From assembly GCF_003045775.1 (NCBI RefSeq), contig NZ_PXNS01000009.1, positions 1 through 64,000 of the forward strand: a stretch of 64,000 bases of DNA. Reading direction: 5' to 3'. Under the pieces are notes generated by a model that searched no databases, was not told the DNA's origin, and saw only the letters and a program-made list of their open reading frames with translations. This stretch comes from Halomonas litopenaei (GTDB lineage: Bacteria; Pseudomonadota; Gammaproteobacteria; Pseudomonadales; Halomonadaceae). Numbering within the stretch: the stretch's first letter is position 1; each line of letters opens with the position of its first letter. Positions 33,964-45,345 of this stretch are shown one piece after another. The position numbers were made by a program, and so were the translations under genes.

Positions 33964-34571
33964 GGGGTGACCTCCAGGGCTTCGTGTCGAGCCGTCATCC
34001 CGTTGACTGAAGCGACGTGGTGATCGGCGCTGCGGCTGGTGCAGCGCTGGCTGTCCTTCACCACCATGGCGACGAAGTTGCAGGGCCGGGTGCGGGCGTC
34101 GAGCTGGGCTGCAAGAATGTCGTCCCAGGCCATGGCGCAGGCCTTGGGCGAGCCGGGCATGGAGAACACCAGGGTGCGATCGATCACCCCGGCCACGGCG
34201 CGGGACTGGATGGTGGAGGTGCCGATGGCCTCGAAGGAACGCAGACGAAAAAGCTCGCCGTAGCCTTCGACGACCTTGTCGAACAGTACCGTCAGTGCCT
34301 CCGGGGTGTTGTCACGGGCGGTAAAGCCGGTGCCGCCGTTGACCAGCACCACCTGGATGTCGGAACGGATCACCCAGGCGCTGACCTGGGCGCGAATGCG
34401 ATAGATGTCGTCGGGGACCAGGGCGCGCTCGGTCAGGCGGTGCCCGGCGCCGGCTAACCGGTCTGCCAGCAGGTTGCCGCTGCCGTCCTCGTCCAGGCCA
34501 CGGGTATCGGACACGGTGAGGATGGCGATATCCAGCGGGGTGAACACGGCGCACGTGGACGTATGAGACAT
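33960..34571 (-). CDS. moaB: Molybdenum cofactor biosynthesis protein MoaB
   Basis: This MogA/MoaB-type protein probably adenylylates molybdopterin before MoeA acts. The 203-residue product has the MoCF fold: DIAILTVSDTRGLDEDGSGN (residues 14-33), VVLVNGGTGFTARDNTPEAL (about 74-93) and VFSMPGSPKACAMAW (about 134-148). A C-terminal tail of about 25 residues exceeds the usual length. Overlap with moeA indicates a moaB-moeA operon, 161 bases downstream of the nar structural genes. Confidence 0.94.
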   Translation of the reverse strand: MSHTSTCAVFTPLDIAILTVSDTRGLDEDGSGNLLADRLAGAGHRLTERALVPDDIYRIRAQVSAWVIRSDIQVVLVNGGTGFTARDNTPEALTVLFDKVVEGYGELFRLRSFEAIGTSTIQSRAVAGVIDRTLVFSMPGSPKACAMAWDDILAAQLDARTRPCNFVAMVVKDSQRCTSRSADHHVASVNGMTARHEALEVTP

Positions 34572-34732
34572 GCAAGGACTCCGGTGGAGAGAACGTGAAG
34601 GGAGCCCGCCGGACCCTGAGGTCTGGCGGGGGTGTCAGGTGGGAGGGAAAGGGGGAGTCGCACGCGTCGTTCGCTAGTGGCGCCTGGTCGGCGCTCTGTC
34701 TGTGCTCTTTCAGCGACCTGTCAGCGCCCTTA

Positions 34733-35548
34733 TCAGCGCATCAGGGGACCGTCGACGTCATCGTCGGCCAGGGTGAAACCCTCGACGCCGATCTCGCTTT
34801 CCAGCGCCAGCAGGTAGTGGCGCAGGGCGACTCGGGTGGCTTGTTCGGTCAGCTCGTGGGCGACCCTGTCCTTGACCTCGGCGTAGGGCAGTGGCTGGCG
34901 CTCCAGACGAGCGTCGATGACGACCACGTGCCAACCGTAGCGTGACGGCAGCGGACGCTCGTGCAGGCCTTCGGGCAGGGGTTCCAGTGCGCGGTCGAGC
35001 TCGCTGACGGTCTGGCCGCGGCTGACCCAGCCAAGGCTTCCGCCTTCGTCCTTCGATGGGCACTGCGAAAACCGCTGCGCCATTTCATCGAAGCGTTTGG
35101 GATGCTGCTTGAGGGTGTCGATCAGCCCTTCGGCCTTCTTGAACTGCTCGTCGCGGGCGTCCAGGTCGTCGGGGGCTGCCGCCAGCAGGATATGCCGGAC
35201 CTTGAGACGGGTGGGCTCGCAGAAGCGTTCGGGGTGAGCCGCGTGAAAGCGTACGCAGGCCTCTTCATCGGGCGGGGGGACTTGCAGTTCCTGATCCAGC
35301 ATCACGGCGATCGCACGCTCGTCGGGCTCGTGCAGCGAGCCCGTCTCGATGCCCAGGATCTCGGCGCGCTGGCGCAAGAGTTCCTGGATGACCAGGGCGC
35401 GGGCCGCCGCCTTGGCGGCGGCCTCGCGATCCGTTGACGGATGGAACTGCATCTCCCCGGCGATGGCTTCCTCGCCGATCACGCTGTCACCAACACGAAT
35501 GCTGGGAACCGTTGTGTGCGGCAGGGTTTCCACGGGGATGGTTTGCAT
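34733..35548 (-). CDS. Parvulin-type peptidyl-prolyl isomerase, NifM-like, of the nar operon
   Basis: The 271-residue product starts at the ATG at 35548 with GAGGAGG upstream. The N-terminal half is a helical SurA/NifM-like chaperone region. The parvulin domain begins at about 130 with LKVRHILLAAAPDDLDARDE and continues with DEMAQRFSQCPSKDEGGSLGWVSRGQ and LPSRYGWHVVVI. No signal peptide is present, so it acts in the cytosol, presumably folding NarG/NarH or NarJ clients. A nifM-like gene after narI is known from Pseudomonas nar operons. Spacing to narI is 11 bases. Confidence 0.9.
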   Translation of the reverse strand: MQTIPVETLPHTTVPSIRVGDSVIGEEAIAGEMQFHPSTDREAAAKAAARALVIQELLRQRAEILGIETGSLHEPDERAIAVMLDQELQVPPPDEEACVRFHAAHPERFCEPTRLKVRHILLAAAPDDLDARDEQFKKAEGLIDTLKQHPKRFDEMAQRFSQCPSKDEGGSLGWVSRGQTVSELDRALEPLPEGLHERPLPSRYGWHVVVIDARLERQPLPYAEVKDRVAHELTEQATRVALRHYLLALESEIGVEGFTLADDDVDGPLMR

Positions 35549-35559
35549 GACATGCCTCC

Positions 35560-36237
35560 TCAGGCACGGCGCCGGACGATCTGGTAGCGACGCCCCAGGT
35601 AACCCAGGGGAGCGCTCCAGGCGTGAACCAGGCGAGTGAACGGGAACACCAGCACAATGGTCAGACCGACCAGAATGTGCAGGTGATAAATGAAGCCAAT
35701 GCCTTCGAGGTGGGTGGCGGCGCCGCCCTGGAAGAAGACGATGGCCTGTGCCCATTCGGCAAGCTTGATCATCACGCCGCCGTCCAGGTGATGCAGGGCG
35801 GCGGGAATGGTCAGCAGGCCCAGGGTGACCTGAACCACCAGCAGCACGATGATCAGGTTGTCCATGAAGCTGGAGGATGCCTTGACCCGTGGGTCGGTGA
35901 AGCGGCGATGCAGCAGCATGGCGCCACCGATCAGACAGGCGATACCGGCAAGGCCACCGACCAGGATGGCGAACACCTGCTTGGTGCCGGCGCTGATGAA
36001 GGGAGCGTAGACCCAATGCGGTGTCAGCAGGCCGACCAGGTGACCGAAGAAGATCACCAGGATGCCGACGTGGAACAGCGGACTGGCCAGGCGCATGCGC
36101 CTGGACGACAGCATCTGGCTCGAGCCGGTCTTCCAGGTGTATTGGCCGTGGTCGAAGCGCAACAGGCTACCGATCAGGAAGACGCTGCCCGCCAGGTAGG
36201 GATAGAGGCCGAACAGCAGGGTGTGCAGGTAGTTCAT
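35560..36237 (-). CDS. narI: Respiratory nitrate reductase gamma subunit NarI
   Basis: NarI is the membrane cytochrome b that takes electrons from quinol and anchors NarGH on the cytoplasmic side. The product is 225 residues, the same as in E. coli, with five helices. The four haem ligands fall at the same numbers as in E. coli: His56, His66, His187 and His205. The start at 36237 lies within the end of narJ (4-base overlap), so coupling is tight. Confidence 0.97.
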   Translation of the reverse strand: MNYLHTLLFGLYPYLAGSVFLIGSLLRFDHGQYTWKTGSSQMLSSRRMRLASPLFHVGILVIFFGHLVGLLTPHWVYAPFISAGTKQVFAILVGGLAGIACLIGGAMLLHRRFTDPRVKASSSFMDNLIIVLLVVQVTLGLLTIPAALHHLDGGVMIKLAEWAQAIVFFQGGAATHLEGIGFIYHLHILVGLTIVLVFPFTRLVHAWSAPLGYLGRRYQIVRRRA

Positions 36238-36981
36238 GACAGACCTCCAGTGGGTCGAGAGGGCATGGCATCGGGGAGGCGAACGGTGTCGGGCTGGATA
36301 CTGCCCCGGCGTTCGGCGAGGCGCTTGCCCTCGGCGGAGGTCAGCGCGCAGTCCTGGTCGGATTCGGCCGAGAAACGCACGGCCTCCTCCTCCCACACGG
36401 CGTCGAGGGCGGCAGGGGTGTTGTCGGCCGGTTCTTCCTTGACCGCTTCGCGGTGGAGGTCCACCTGATCCTCGGCGCCGATCAGCGACAGCAGGGTCAG
36501 GGTCACCAGCGCCTGGTCGCACTGCTTGGTCTCCAGACGGGCGGTGATGAGCGCCAGGATATGGCTGACGTCACCGATCCAGCGGGCCACCTCATCACCC
36601 TCGCGGGTGGAGAGGAACTCGAGCAGCAGTGGCAGGTGGTCGGGAAGCTCGCGGCTGTCGAGGGCAAAGCCGGCATCCTCGTACTCGCCGAGCAGGTCGA
36701 CCATCGCCTGGCCGCGGTCGCGGGATTCGCCGTGGACGTGCTCGAACAGCAGAAGCGAGGTGGCGCGGCCACGATCGAACTGGGCGACGTAGGCCGCCTG
36801 GACGTCCAGCAGGCGGGCATCCGCCAGGCGATCACACCAGTCGAGCAGTGCCTGCCGGGGGGCTCCCCCCGGCAGTGGCATGGCGGCGATCGCCGCCTTG
36901 ACCTCGGCACGCCCCTCGATCAGTTCCCGGTCGGGATAGTCGAGCAGCCGGGCCAGGGCGCGCAGACCCTGGGCGAGTGGA

Positions 36982-36989
<8 letters not shown>
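36234..36989 (-). CDS. narJ: Nitrate reductase assembly chaperone NarJ
   Basis: NarJ binds apo-NarG and guides insertion of the molybdenum cofactor and iron-sulfur clusters; it is not part of the final enzyme. The 251-residue protein has the TorD-like helical pattern. ALARLLDYPDREL is near the start, AAYVAQFDRGRATSLLLFEHVHGESRDRGQAM at about 69-100, and DHLPLLLEFLS at about 120-130. The start overlaps the narH stop by 8 bases. Confidence 0.95.
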
Positions 36990-38534
<1,545 letters not shown>

Positions 38535-38538
<4 letters not shown>

Positions 38539-41500
38539 TTCACTGCCTCCTGGGCGCTGTCCTGTCCTTCGCCGTCCAACCAGTTGACGTGCTTCATCTT
38601 GCGCACCATGACGAACTCATCGCGGTTGGAGCCGACGGTGCCGTAGTAGTTGAAGCCGTAGGAGAGCTGTCCGTAGCCGCCGATCATGTGGGTCGGCTTG
38701 GGGCAGACGCGGGTGACCGAGTTGTGGATACCGCCACGGGTGCCGGTTACCTCGGAGCCGGGCACGTTCACGATGCGCTCCTGGGCGTGGTACATCATCG
38801 CCATGCCGGTCTTGACCCGCTGACTGACCACAGCGCGGGCGGCGATGGCGCCGTTGGCGTTGTACAGCTCGATCCAGTCGTTGTCCTCAACACCGATGGC
38901 GACCGCGTCCTCCTCGGACAGCCAGACGATGGGGCCGCCACGCGACAGGGTCAGCATCAACAGGTTGTCGGAGTAGGTGGAGTGGATGCCCCACTTCTGG
39001 TGCGGGGTGATCCAGTTCAGCGCGATCTCCGGGTTACCGTTGGGCCGCGGCATCGCCATGGCCTTGGTGGCCTTGGTGTCGATGGGCGGACGGTAGACCA
39101 GCAGGCTCTCGCCGAAGTCACGCATCCAGGCGTGATCCTGGTAGAACTGCTGGCGGCCGCTGACGGTACGCCAGGGGATCAGCTCGTGGACGTTGGTGTA
39201 GCCGGCGTTGTAGGACACGTGCTCGTCTTCCAGGCCAGACCAGGTCGGGCTGGAGATGATCTTGCGCGGCTGGGCCACCACGTCGCGGAAGCGGATCTTC
39301 TCCTCTTCCTTGGGAACCGCCAGGTGGGTGTGGTCGCGTCCGGTGATCTTCGACAGCGCGTCCCAGGCCTTCACCGCCACCTGACCGTTGGTCTCCGGTG
39401 CCAGCGCCAGGATCATCTCGGCGGCGTCGATGGCGCTTTCGAGTCTTGGCTGGCCCTTGGCCGGACCCTCGAGCTTGACGTGGTTGAGACCACGCAACAG
39501 CTCGACTTCCTTGTCGGTGTTCCAGCCGATGCCTTTGCCACCGTTGCCGATGCTCTCGAGCAGCGGACCCACCGAGGTGAAGCGCTCGTAGGTCTCGGGG
39601 TAGTTGCGCTTGACCTCGATCAGGCTCGGCATGGTCTTGCCGGGGATCGGCTCGCACTCACCGCGCTTCCAGTCGAGCACTTCGGGCTGGGCCAGCTCGC
39701 CGGGGCTGTCATGCTGCAGCGGCAAGGTGACCAGGTCGGTTTCCTCGCCCAGGTGGCCGGGGCAGACCTGGGAGAATCTCTTGGCGATGCCCTTGTAGAT
39801 GTCCCAGTCGCTGCGCGCTTCCCAGGCCGGATCGGTGGCGGCGGTCAGCGGGTGGATGAAGGGGTGCATGTCCGAGGTGTTGAGGTCGTCCTTCTCGTAC
39901 CAGGTCGCGGTGGGCAGCACCACGTCGGAGTACAGGCAGGTGGTCGACATGCGGAAGTCCAGGGTGGTGAACAGGTCCACCTTGCCCTCGGGGGCCTCGT
40001 CGTGCCAGGTGACTTCCCGGGGCATGGCGCCGCCGGATTCGCCCAGGTCCTTGCCCTGCAGCCCATGGCGGGTGCCCAGCAGGTACTTGAGCATGTACTC
40101 GTGACCCTTGCCCGAGGAGCCCAGCAGGTTGGAGCGCCACACGAACATGTTGCGCGGGAAGTTCTGGGGGTTGTCCGGGTCCTCGGCGGCGAAGCCAAGA
40201 CGGCCCTGCTTGAGCTGGCTGACCACGTAGTCGGCGGTGGACATGCCCGCTTCACTGGCGGGGCCTGCCAGGCGCAGCGGGTTGACCCCGAGCTGCGGCG
40301 CCGACGGCAGCCAGCCCATGCGCTCGGCGCGCACGTTGAAGTCGATCAGGCTGCCGTCGTACTTGTCGGCCTTGGCCAGCGGCGACAGCAGTTCCTTGAC
40401 CTCGAGCTTCTCGTAGCGCCACTGGCTCGAGTGGTTGTAGAAGAACGAGGTGCCGTTCATGTGGCGTGGCGGACGCTGCCAGTCCAGGCCGAAGGCCAGC
40501 GGGGTCCAGCCGGTCTGGGGACGCAGCTTTTCCTGGCCCACGTAGTGGGACCAGCCGCCGCCGGACTGACCGATACAGCCGCACAGCACCAGCATGTTGA
40601 TCAGGCCACGGTAGTTCATGTCCATGTGGTACCAGTGGTTCATCCCGGCACCGACGATGATCATGGACCGACCCTGGGTCTTGTCGGCGTTGTGGGCGAA
40701 CTCGCGGGCGATGCGGATGCACTGGTTGGCGGGTACGCCGGTGATCTTTTCCTGCCACGCCGGGGTGTAGGGGCGCAGCTGGTCCAGTGCGGTGGCGCCG
40801 TCGTCCTCGCCTTCGCCGCCGAGGCCACGGTCGATACCGTAGTTGGCGCACATCAGGTCGAACACGGTGACCGCCAGCACTTCCTTGCCATCGGCCAGGG
40901 TCAGCTTCTTGGCCGGCAGGCAGTGGTGCAGCACCTCGTTGCCTTCGACGTGGTCGAAGTGCTCGTGGGCGATGCCACCGAAATAGGGGAAGGCCACCTT
41001 GGCGACGCTGTCGTGGGTGTCGGCCAGCGACAGTCGCAGGTCGATCTCCTGGCCGTCGGCGTCCAGTGACTCAAGGCTCCACTTGCCCTTTTCGTCGTCG
41101 CCGTTCTCGCCCCAGCGGAAGCCGATGGAACCGCGCGGCACCACCAGCTGGTCACGGGTCTCGTCCCAGGCGACGGTCTTCCACTCAGGGTTGTTTTCCT
41201 GGCCGAGCGAGGCGTCGAAGTCGGCCGCACGCAGCTGCTTGCCCGGGGCGTAGGTGCCGTCCTCGCGGGGCTCGAGGGCCACCAGGAAGGGCATGTCGGT
41301 GTAGCGCTTGACGTAGTCGGTGAAGTAGACGCTGGGCGAGGCGAGGTGGAATTCCTTCAGGATGACGTGGCCCATGGCCATGGCCAGGGCGGCGTCGGTG
41401 CCCTGCTTGGCGGACAGCCATTCGTCGGTGAGCTTCGAGACCTCGGCGTAGTCCGGGGTGATCGACACCGTCTTGGTGCCCTTGTAGCGCACTTCGGTGA

Positions 41501-42302
41501 AGAAGTGGGCGTCCGGGGTACGTGTCTGGGGCACGTTGGAACCCCAGGCGATGATGTAGCCGGAGTTGTACCAGTCGGCGGATTCCGGCACGTCGGTCTG
41601 CTCGCCCCAGGTCTGGGGGGAGGCCGGCGGCAGGTCGCAGTACCAGTCATAGAACGACAGGCAGACGCCGCCGATCAGCGACAGGTAGCGGGCGCCGGCG
41701 GCGTAGGAGACCATCGACATGGCAGGGATCGGCGAGAAGCCGATGATGCGGTCGGGACCGTAGGTCTTGGCGGTGTAGACGTTGGCCGCCGCGATCAGGG
41801 TCTGTGCCTCGTCCCAGTCGGCGCGGACGAAGCCGCCCATGCCGCGGGCACGCTTGTACTGATTGGCCAGGACCGGGTCCTCGACGATGGAGGCCCAGGC
41901 ATCCACCGGGTCGGCGTGCTTGTCCAGCGCGCGTCGCCACAGGCTGACCAGCTCCTGGCGAATCAGCGGGTACTTGAGGCGGTTGGCACTGTACAGGTAC
42001 CAGGAGTAGCTGGCGCCACGTGGGCAACCGCGGGGCTCGTGGTTGGGCAGATCGGCGCGGGTACGCGGATAGTCGGTCTGCTGGGTTTCCCAGGTGACCA
42101 GGCCATTCTTGACGTAGATCTTCCAGCTGCACGAGCCGGTGCAGTTCACCCCGTGGGTGGAGCGCACGATCTTGTCGTGCTGCCAGCGGGCGCGATAGCC
42201 GTCTTCCCAGTCACGTGTCTCTTCGCGGGTTTCGCCGTGTCCGTTGGCGAATTCCGGAGGACGTTTGGTCAGGTATCTCAGGCGATCGAGAAAATGACTC
42301 AT
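38535..42302 (-). CDS. narG: Respiratory nitrate reductase alpha subunit NarG
   Basis: NarG is the catalytic subunit that reduces nitrate to nitrite at Mo-bis-MGD in the cytoplasm. The 1255-residue protein is of the standard length. The FS0 cluster ligands are in place: His50, Cys54, Cys58 in HGVNCTGSC and Cys93 in RGCPRGAS. The Mo-ligand Asp is in WYCDLPPASPQTWGEQ. Sequence is close to E. coli NarG along its whole length, for example WYHMDMNYRGLINMLVLCG. No Tat signal is expected for the bacterial cytoplasm-facing type. GGAGACCTCC precedes the ATG. Confidence 0.98.
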
Positions 42303-42316
42303 GGAGGTCTCCTCAA

Positions 42317-42336
42317 AGGCCCCCCGAAGGGGGCCT
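42317..42336 (-). other. Stable hairpin in the narK-narG intercistronic region
   Basis: On the transcribed (minus) strand AGGCCCCC-TTCG-GGGGGCCT forms a short GC stem with a cUUCGg tetraloop, 15-34 bases before the narG start. No long T run follows (TTTG only). It could be an mRNA-stabilising or partial-termination element that sets the narK:narG ratio. Confidence 0.65.
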
Positions 42337-42384
42337 GGCTAGACGGTCCTTGTGGACTCGAATGTCACGGTCTTGACGGGAACG

Positions 42385-45096
42385 TCAGTGCTGGGTCTGA
42401 GCCGCACCGGCGCTTGGCTTGCGGGTGGGACCCGCATCCAGGTTCAGTTCGATCTCCGCGCCCTTGCGGCTGTAGTAGAACCAGGTCAGGGCGGTGCAGA
42501 ACACGTAGAACACGATGAAGCCGATCAGCGCCGCCTCGGCGCCGCCGGTCAGCGAGATCGAGGTACCGAAGGACTTCGGAATCAGGAAGGCGCCGTAGGC
42601 GGCGATGGCCGAGGTGAAGCCGATGGTGGCAGCGGATTCGCGCTCGGCGTGGACCAGCTGCTCGGCGGCGGTCAGGTTCGGCATCAGCCGCGGCACTTCC
42701 TTGCGGAAGATCGACGGGATCATCTGGAAGGTGCTGGCATTGCCGACGCCGGTGGCGAAGAACAGCAGCATGAAGGAGGCGAAGAAGCCGTAGAAGGCAA
42801 TCGACATGTCCTTGTTCATCAGGAAGAACAGCACGCCGATCACGCCGCCGATCATGGTCAGGAAGGTCCAGAAGGTGACCCGGGCACCACCGAAGCGGTC
42901 GGCCAGTCCACCGGTCCAGGCACGACTCAGGGCGCCGACGAACGGGCCGAGGAAGGCGTACTGGAGGGCATCGATGGCCGGGAACTGGGTCTTGGTCAAC
43001 AGCGGGAAGCCGGCGGAGAAGCCGATGAAGCTGCCAAAGGTGCCGGTATAGAGGATGCACATCAGCCAGTTGTGCTTGCGCTTGAAGATGACCGACTGCT
43101 CCTTGAAGGAGGACTTGGCGCTGGCGATGTCGTTCATGCCGAACCAGGCGGCAACGGTGGCGATGGCGATGAACGGCACCCACACGAAGCCGGCGTTCTG
43201 CAGCCACAGAAGATCAGTGTCGGACATCGGCTGGCCACTGCCGGTGAACATCACGAAGCTGCCGGTGGAGATGACCACGGGCACCAGGAACTGCATCACC
43301 GACACGCCGAGGTTGCCGAGGCCGGCGTTCATGGCCAGGGCCTTGCCCTTCTCACGCTTGGGATAGAAGAAGGCGATGTTGGCCATGGAGGACGCAAAGT
43401 TGCCGCCACCGAAACCACACAGCAGGGCGATGATCGCCATCACCAGGTAGGGCGTTTCGGGATTCTGGACGGCGAAGCCGATCCACAGAGCAGGCAGCAG
43501 CAGCGAGGCGGTGGAAATCGCGGTGAAGCGACGGCCGCCGAAGATCGGCACGGTAAAGCTGTAGAAGATCCGCAGGGTGGCACCGGAAAGACCCGGCAGG
43601 GCCGCCAGCCAGAACAGCTGGTTCGGGGTGTACTCGAAGCCTACCTGGGGCAGCTTGGCCACGACCATGGACCACACCATCCAGATGCAGAAGGCCAGCA
43701 GCAGACAGGGGATGGAGATCCACAGGTTACGCGTGGCGATCTTGCGACCGGTGGACTGCCAGAAGGACTCGTCCTCGGGGCGCCAGTCCTCGAGCACGAA
43801 GCGGCTCGGGGTGGACAGCTCGGGCAGGTCGGTGGACTCGCAGCGATCGCGGGCCTCGATACGCTCGGCCTTGCGGATGGCGAAGTGCATCCACATGAGC
43901 GCGGCGGCAACCACGACGAACATCAGCATGAAGCAGCTCTGCCAGATGCCGATGACATCGTTGAGCATGCCGAAGGTCAGCGGCAGGAAGAAGCCGCCGA
44001 GGCCACCGACCATGCCGACGGCGCCACCGACCAGGCCGACGCTCTTGGGATAGTAGACCGGGATGTGCTTGTACACGGCGGCCTTGCCCAGCGACATGAA
44101 GAAGCCCAGCACCATGGTCAACAGGATGAAGCCGACCAGCGGCATGGCGAAGGTGAACTCGACCGGACCACGGACGCCATCGACGACGTACTGGGTGGGC
44201 GGATAGCTCAGCAGGAAGGTGCAGATGACCGAGGCCAGGAAGGTCCAGTACATCACGCGACGGGCGCCGTAGCGGTCGGACATCCAGCCGCCGAGGATAC
44301 GGAACAGCGAGGCCGGGATGGTGTATAGCGCCGCCACGATACCCGCCGCGGAGAGGCTCAGACCGTAGACCTCGATCAGGTAGTGGGGCAGCCAAAGGGC
44401 GAGGGCGACGAAGCCACCGAAGACGAAGAAGTAGTAGAGCGAGAAGCGCCACACGCGCAGGTCGGCCAGGGGCGCGAACTGCTCGGACAACGGCAGACGT
44501 ACGGCATTGCGCGACTGATTCTGGGGGTCTTCCTTGGCCAGCAGGATAAAGGCCACGCCCATGATCGCCATGATGGTGGCGTAGACCAGGGCGGTGCTTT
44601 TCCAGCCCATGGCCATCAGCAGAAAGGGCGCGCCGAAGTTGGTGACGGCGGCACCGACGTTACCGGCCCCGAAGATGCCCAGCGCCGTACCCTGGCGTTC
44701 CTTCTCGAACCAGGCCGAGGTGTAGGCCACGCCGACGATGAAGGAGCCACCGGCAAGGCCGATACCCAGTGCGCCGACCAACAGCATCACGTAGCTGTTG
44801 GCGAAGGTCAGCAGGTAGACACAGGTAGCGGTGACCAGCATGAGCAGGCCGAAGACCCAGCGGCCCCCGAAGCGGTCAGTCAGTACACCGAGAAAGAGTC
44901 GGCTGATCGAACCCGTCAGCACGGGAGTGGCCATCAGCAGGCCAAGTTGGGTGTCGGAGAGCGCGAAGTCCTCCTTGATCTGGATACCGAGAATCGAGAA
45001 CAGGGTCCAGACGGCGAAGCAGAGAGTGAAGGCGAGTGTGGATAGGCCTAGCGCTCTGTTCTGCTGACGCCGGGGTACGGTGTCATGTTGGAGCAT
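42385..45096 (-). CDS. narK: NarK1-NarK2 fused nitrate/nitrite transporter
   Basis: This 903-residue protein consists of two complete major facilitator units. Residues about 18-415 form a NarK1-type nitrate/proton symporter-like half (LFLGVLTDRFGGRW, GLGGFFLPLTFGMLND). After a charged linker (about 415-455, with CESTDLPELSTPSRF) comes a NarK2-type nitrate/nitrite antiporter-like half (GFGGGNFASSMANIAFFYPKREKGKALAMNAGLGNLGV). Such natural fusions are known from Paracoccus and related denitrifiers. Together they would start uptake when nitrite is absent and then run exchange. It is the first gene of the nar transcript, under an FNR box and a NarL-type palindrome. Confidence 0.95.
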   Translation of the reverse strand: MLQHDTVPRRQQNRALGLSTLAFTLCFAVWTLFSILGIQIKEDFALSDTQLGLLMATPVLTGSISRLFLGVLTDRFGGRWVFGLLMLVTATCVYLLTFANSYVMLLVGALGIGLAGGSFIVGVAYTSAWFEKERQGTALGIFGAGNVGAAVTNFGAPFLLMAMGWKSTALVYATIMAIMGVAFILLAKEDPQNQSRNAVRLPLSEQFAPLADLRVWRFSLYYFFVFGGFVALALWLPHYLIEVYGLSLSAAGIVAALYTIPASLFRILGGWMSDRYGARRVMYWTFLASVICTFLLSYPPTQYVVDGVRGPVEFTFAMPLVGFILLTMVLGFFMSLGKAAVYKHIPVYYPKSVGLVGGAVGMVGGLGGFFLPLTFGMLNDVIGIWQSCFMLMFVVVAAALMWMHFAIRKAERIEARDRCESTDLPELSTPSRFVLEDWRPEDESFWQSTGRKIATRNLWISIPCLLLAFCIWMVWSMVVAKLPQVGFEYTPNQLFWLAALPGLSGATLRIFYSFTVPIFGGRRFTAISTASLLLPALWIGFAVQNPETPYLVMAIIALLCGFGGGNFASSMANIAFFYPKREKGKALAMNAGLGNLGVSVMQFLVPVVISTGSFVMFTGSGQPMSDTDLLWLQNAGFVWVPFIAIATVAAWFGMNDIASAKSSFKEQSVIFKRKHNWLMCILYTGTFGSFIGFSAGFPLLTKTQFPAIDALQYAFLGPFVGALSRAWTGGLADRFGGARVTFWTFLTMIGGVIGVLFFLMNKDMSIAFYGFFASFMLLFFATGVGNASTFQMIPSIFRKEVPRLMPNLTAAEQLVHAERESAATIGFTSAIAAYGAFLIPKSFGTSISLTGGAEAALIGFIVFYVFCTALTWFYYSRKGAEIELNLDAGPTRKPSAGAAQTQH

Positions 45097-45107
45097 GTGC
45101 TTTCCTC

Positions 45108-45134
45108 TTTAGGGGTGCCGGTTCGGCCCCTAAA
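45108..45134 (-). other. Inverted repeat in the narK leader
   Basis: TTTAGGGG and CCG on one side pair with CGG and CCCCTAAA on the other. It lies 12-38 bases before the narK start codon, next to the AGAGGAAAG ribosome binding site, and could affect translation or serve as a protein-binding site. Confidence 0.5.
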
Positions 45135-45161
45135 CCTTGCTACAATGTATCTGTATGGCAC

Positions 45162-45175
45162 TTGATTGTGGTCAA
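45162..45175 (-). promoter_or_regulatory. FNR/ANR box of the narK promoter
   Basis: TTGATTGTGGTCAA matches the TTGAT-N4-ATCAA consensus with one difference. Its centre is 72 bases upstream of the narK ATG, a suitable place for oxygen-sensitive activation of narKGHJI. Confidence 0.85.
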
Positions 45176-45211
45176 GAGAATTGCGTGCTATATCCAGCGC
45201 ATTTGCTTAAT

Positions 45212-45227
45212 TACCTCCATGGAGGTA
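45212..45227. promoter_or_regulatory. NarL-type 7-2-7 operator
   Basis: TACCTCC-AT-GGAGGTA is a perfect 16-bp palindrome in the 7-2-7 heptamer layout of NarL/NarP sites, with the heptamer TACCTCC differing from consensus TACYYMT only at the last base. It lies 51 bases upstream of the narK FNR box and between the divergent narK and narX genes. Confidence 0.75.
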
Positions 45228-45313
45228 TCCGGGTGTTTTTGAGGTGTTCGTCACGTATTATCTGCCCTCTCAGATGGATGCGACATTCCGGAAACTTCTA
45301 GATGATGAAACCC

Positions 45314-45327
45314 TTGATCTGGGTCAA
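45314..45327 (+). promoter_or_regulatory. Second FNR/ANR box, next to narX
   Basis: TTGATCTGGGTCAA fits TTGAT-N4-RTCAA. Its centre is only 25 bases before the narX ATG, too near for ordinary class II activation of narX. It may repress narX or act at a distance on narK. Confidence 0.75.
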
Positions 45328-45345
45328 AAAGGGAAGGTGTGGTAG

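Noticed and set aside
38589-41069. 826-codon plus-strand ORF
   Set aside because: It is antisense to narG, which matches the known protein along its full length.
42352-44328. 658-codon plus-strand ORF
   Set aside because: It is antisense to narK; it has His/Gln/Glu-rich low complexity typical of reverse frames in GC-rich genes.
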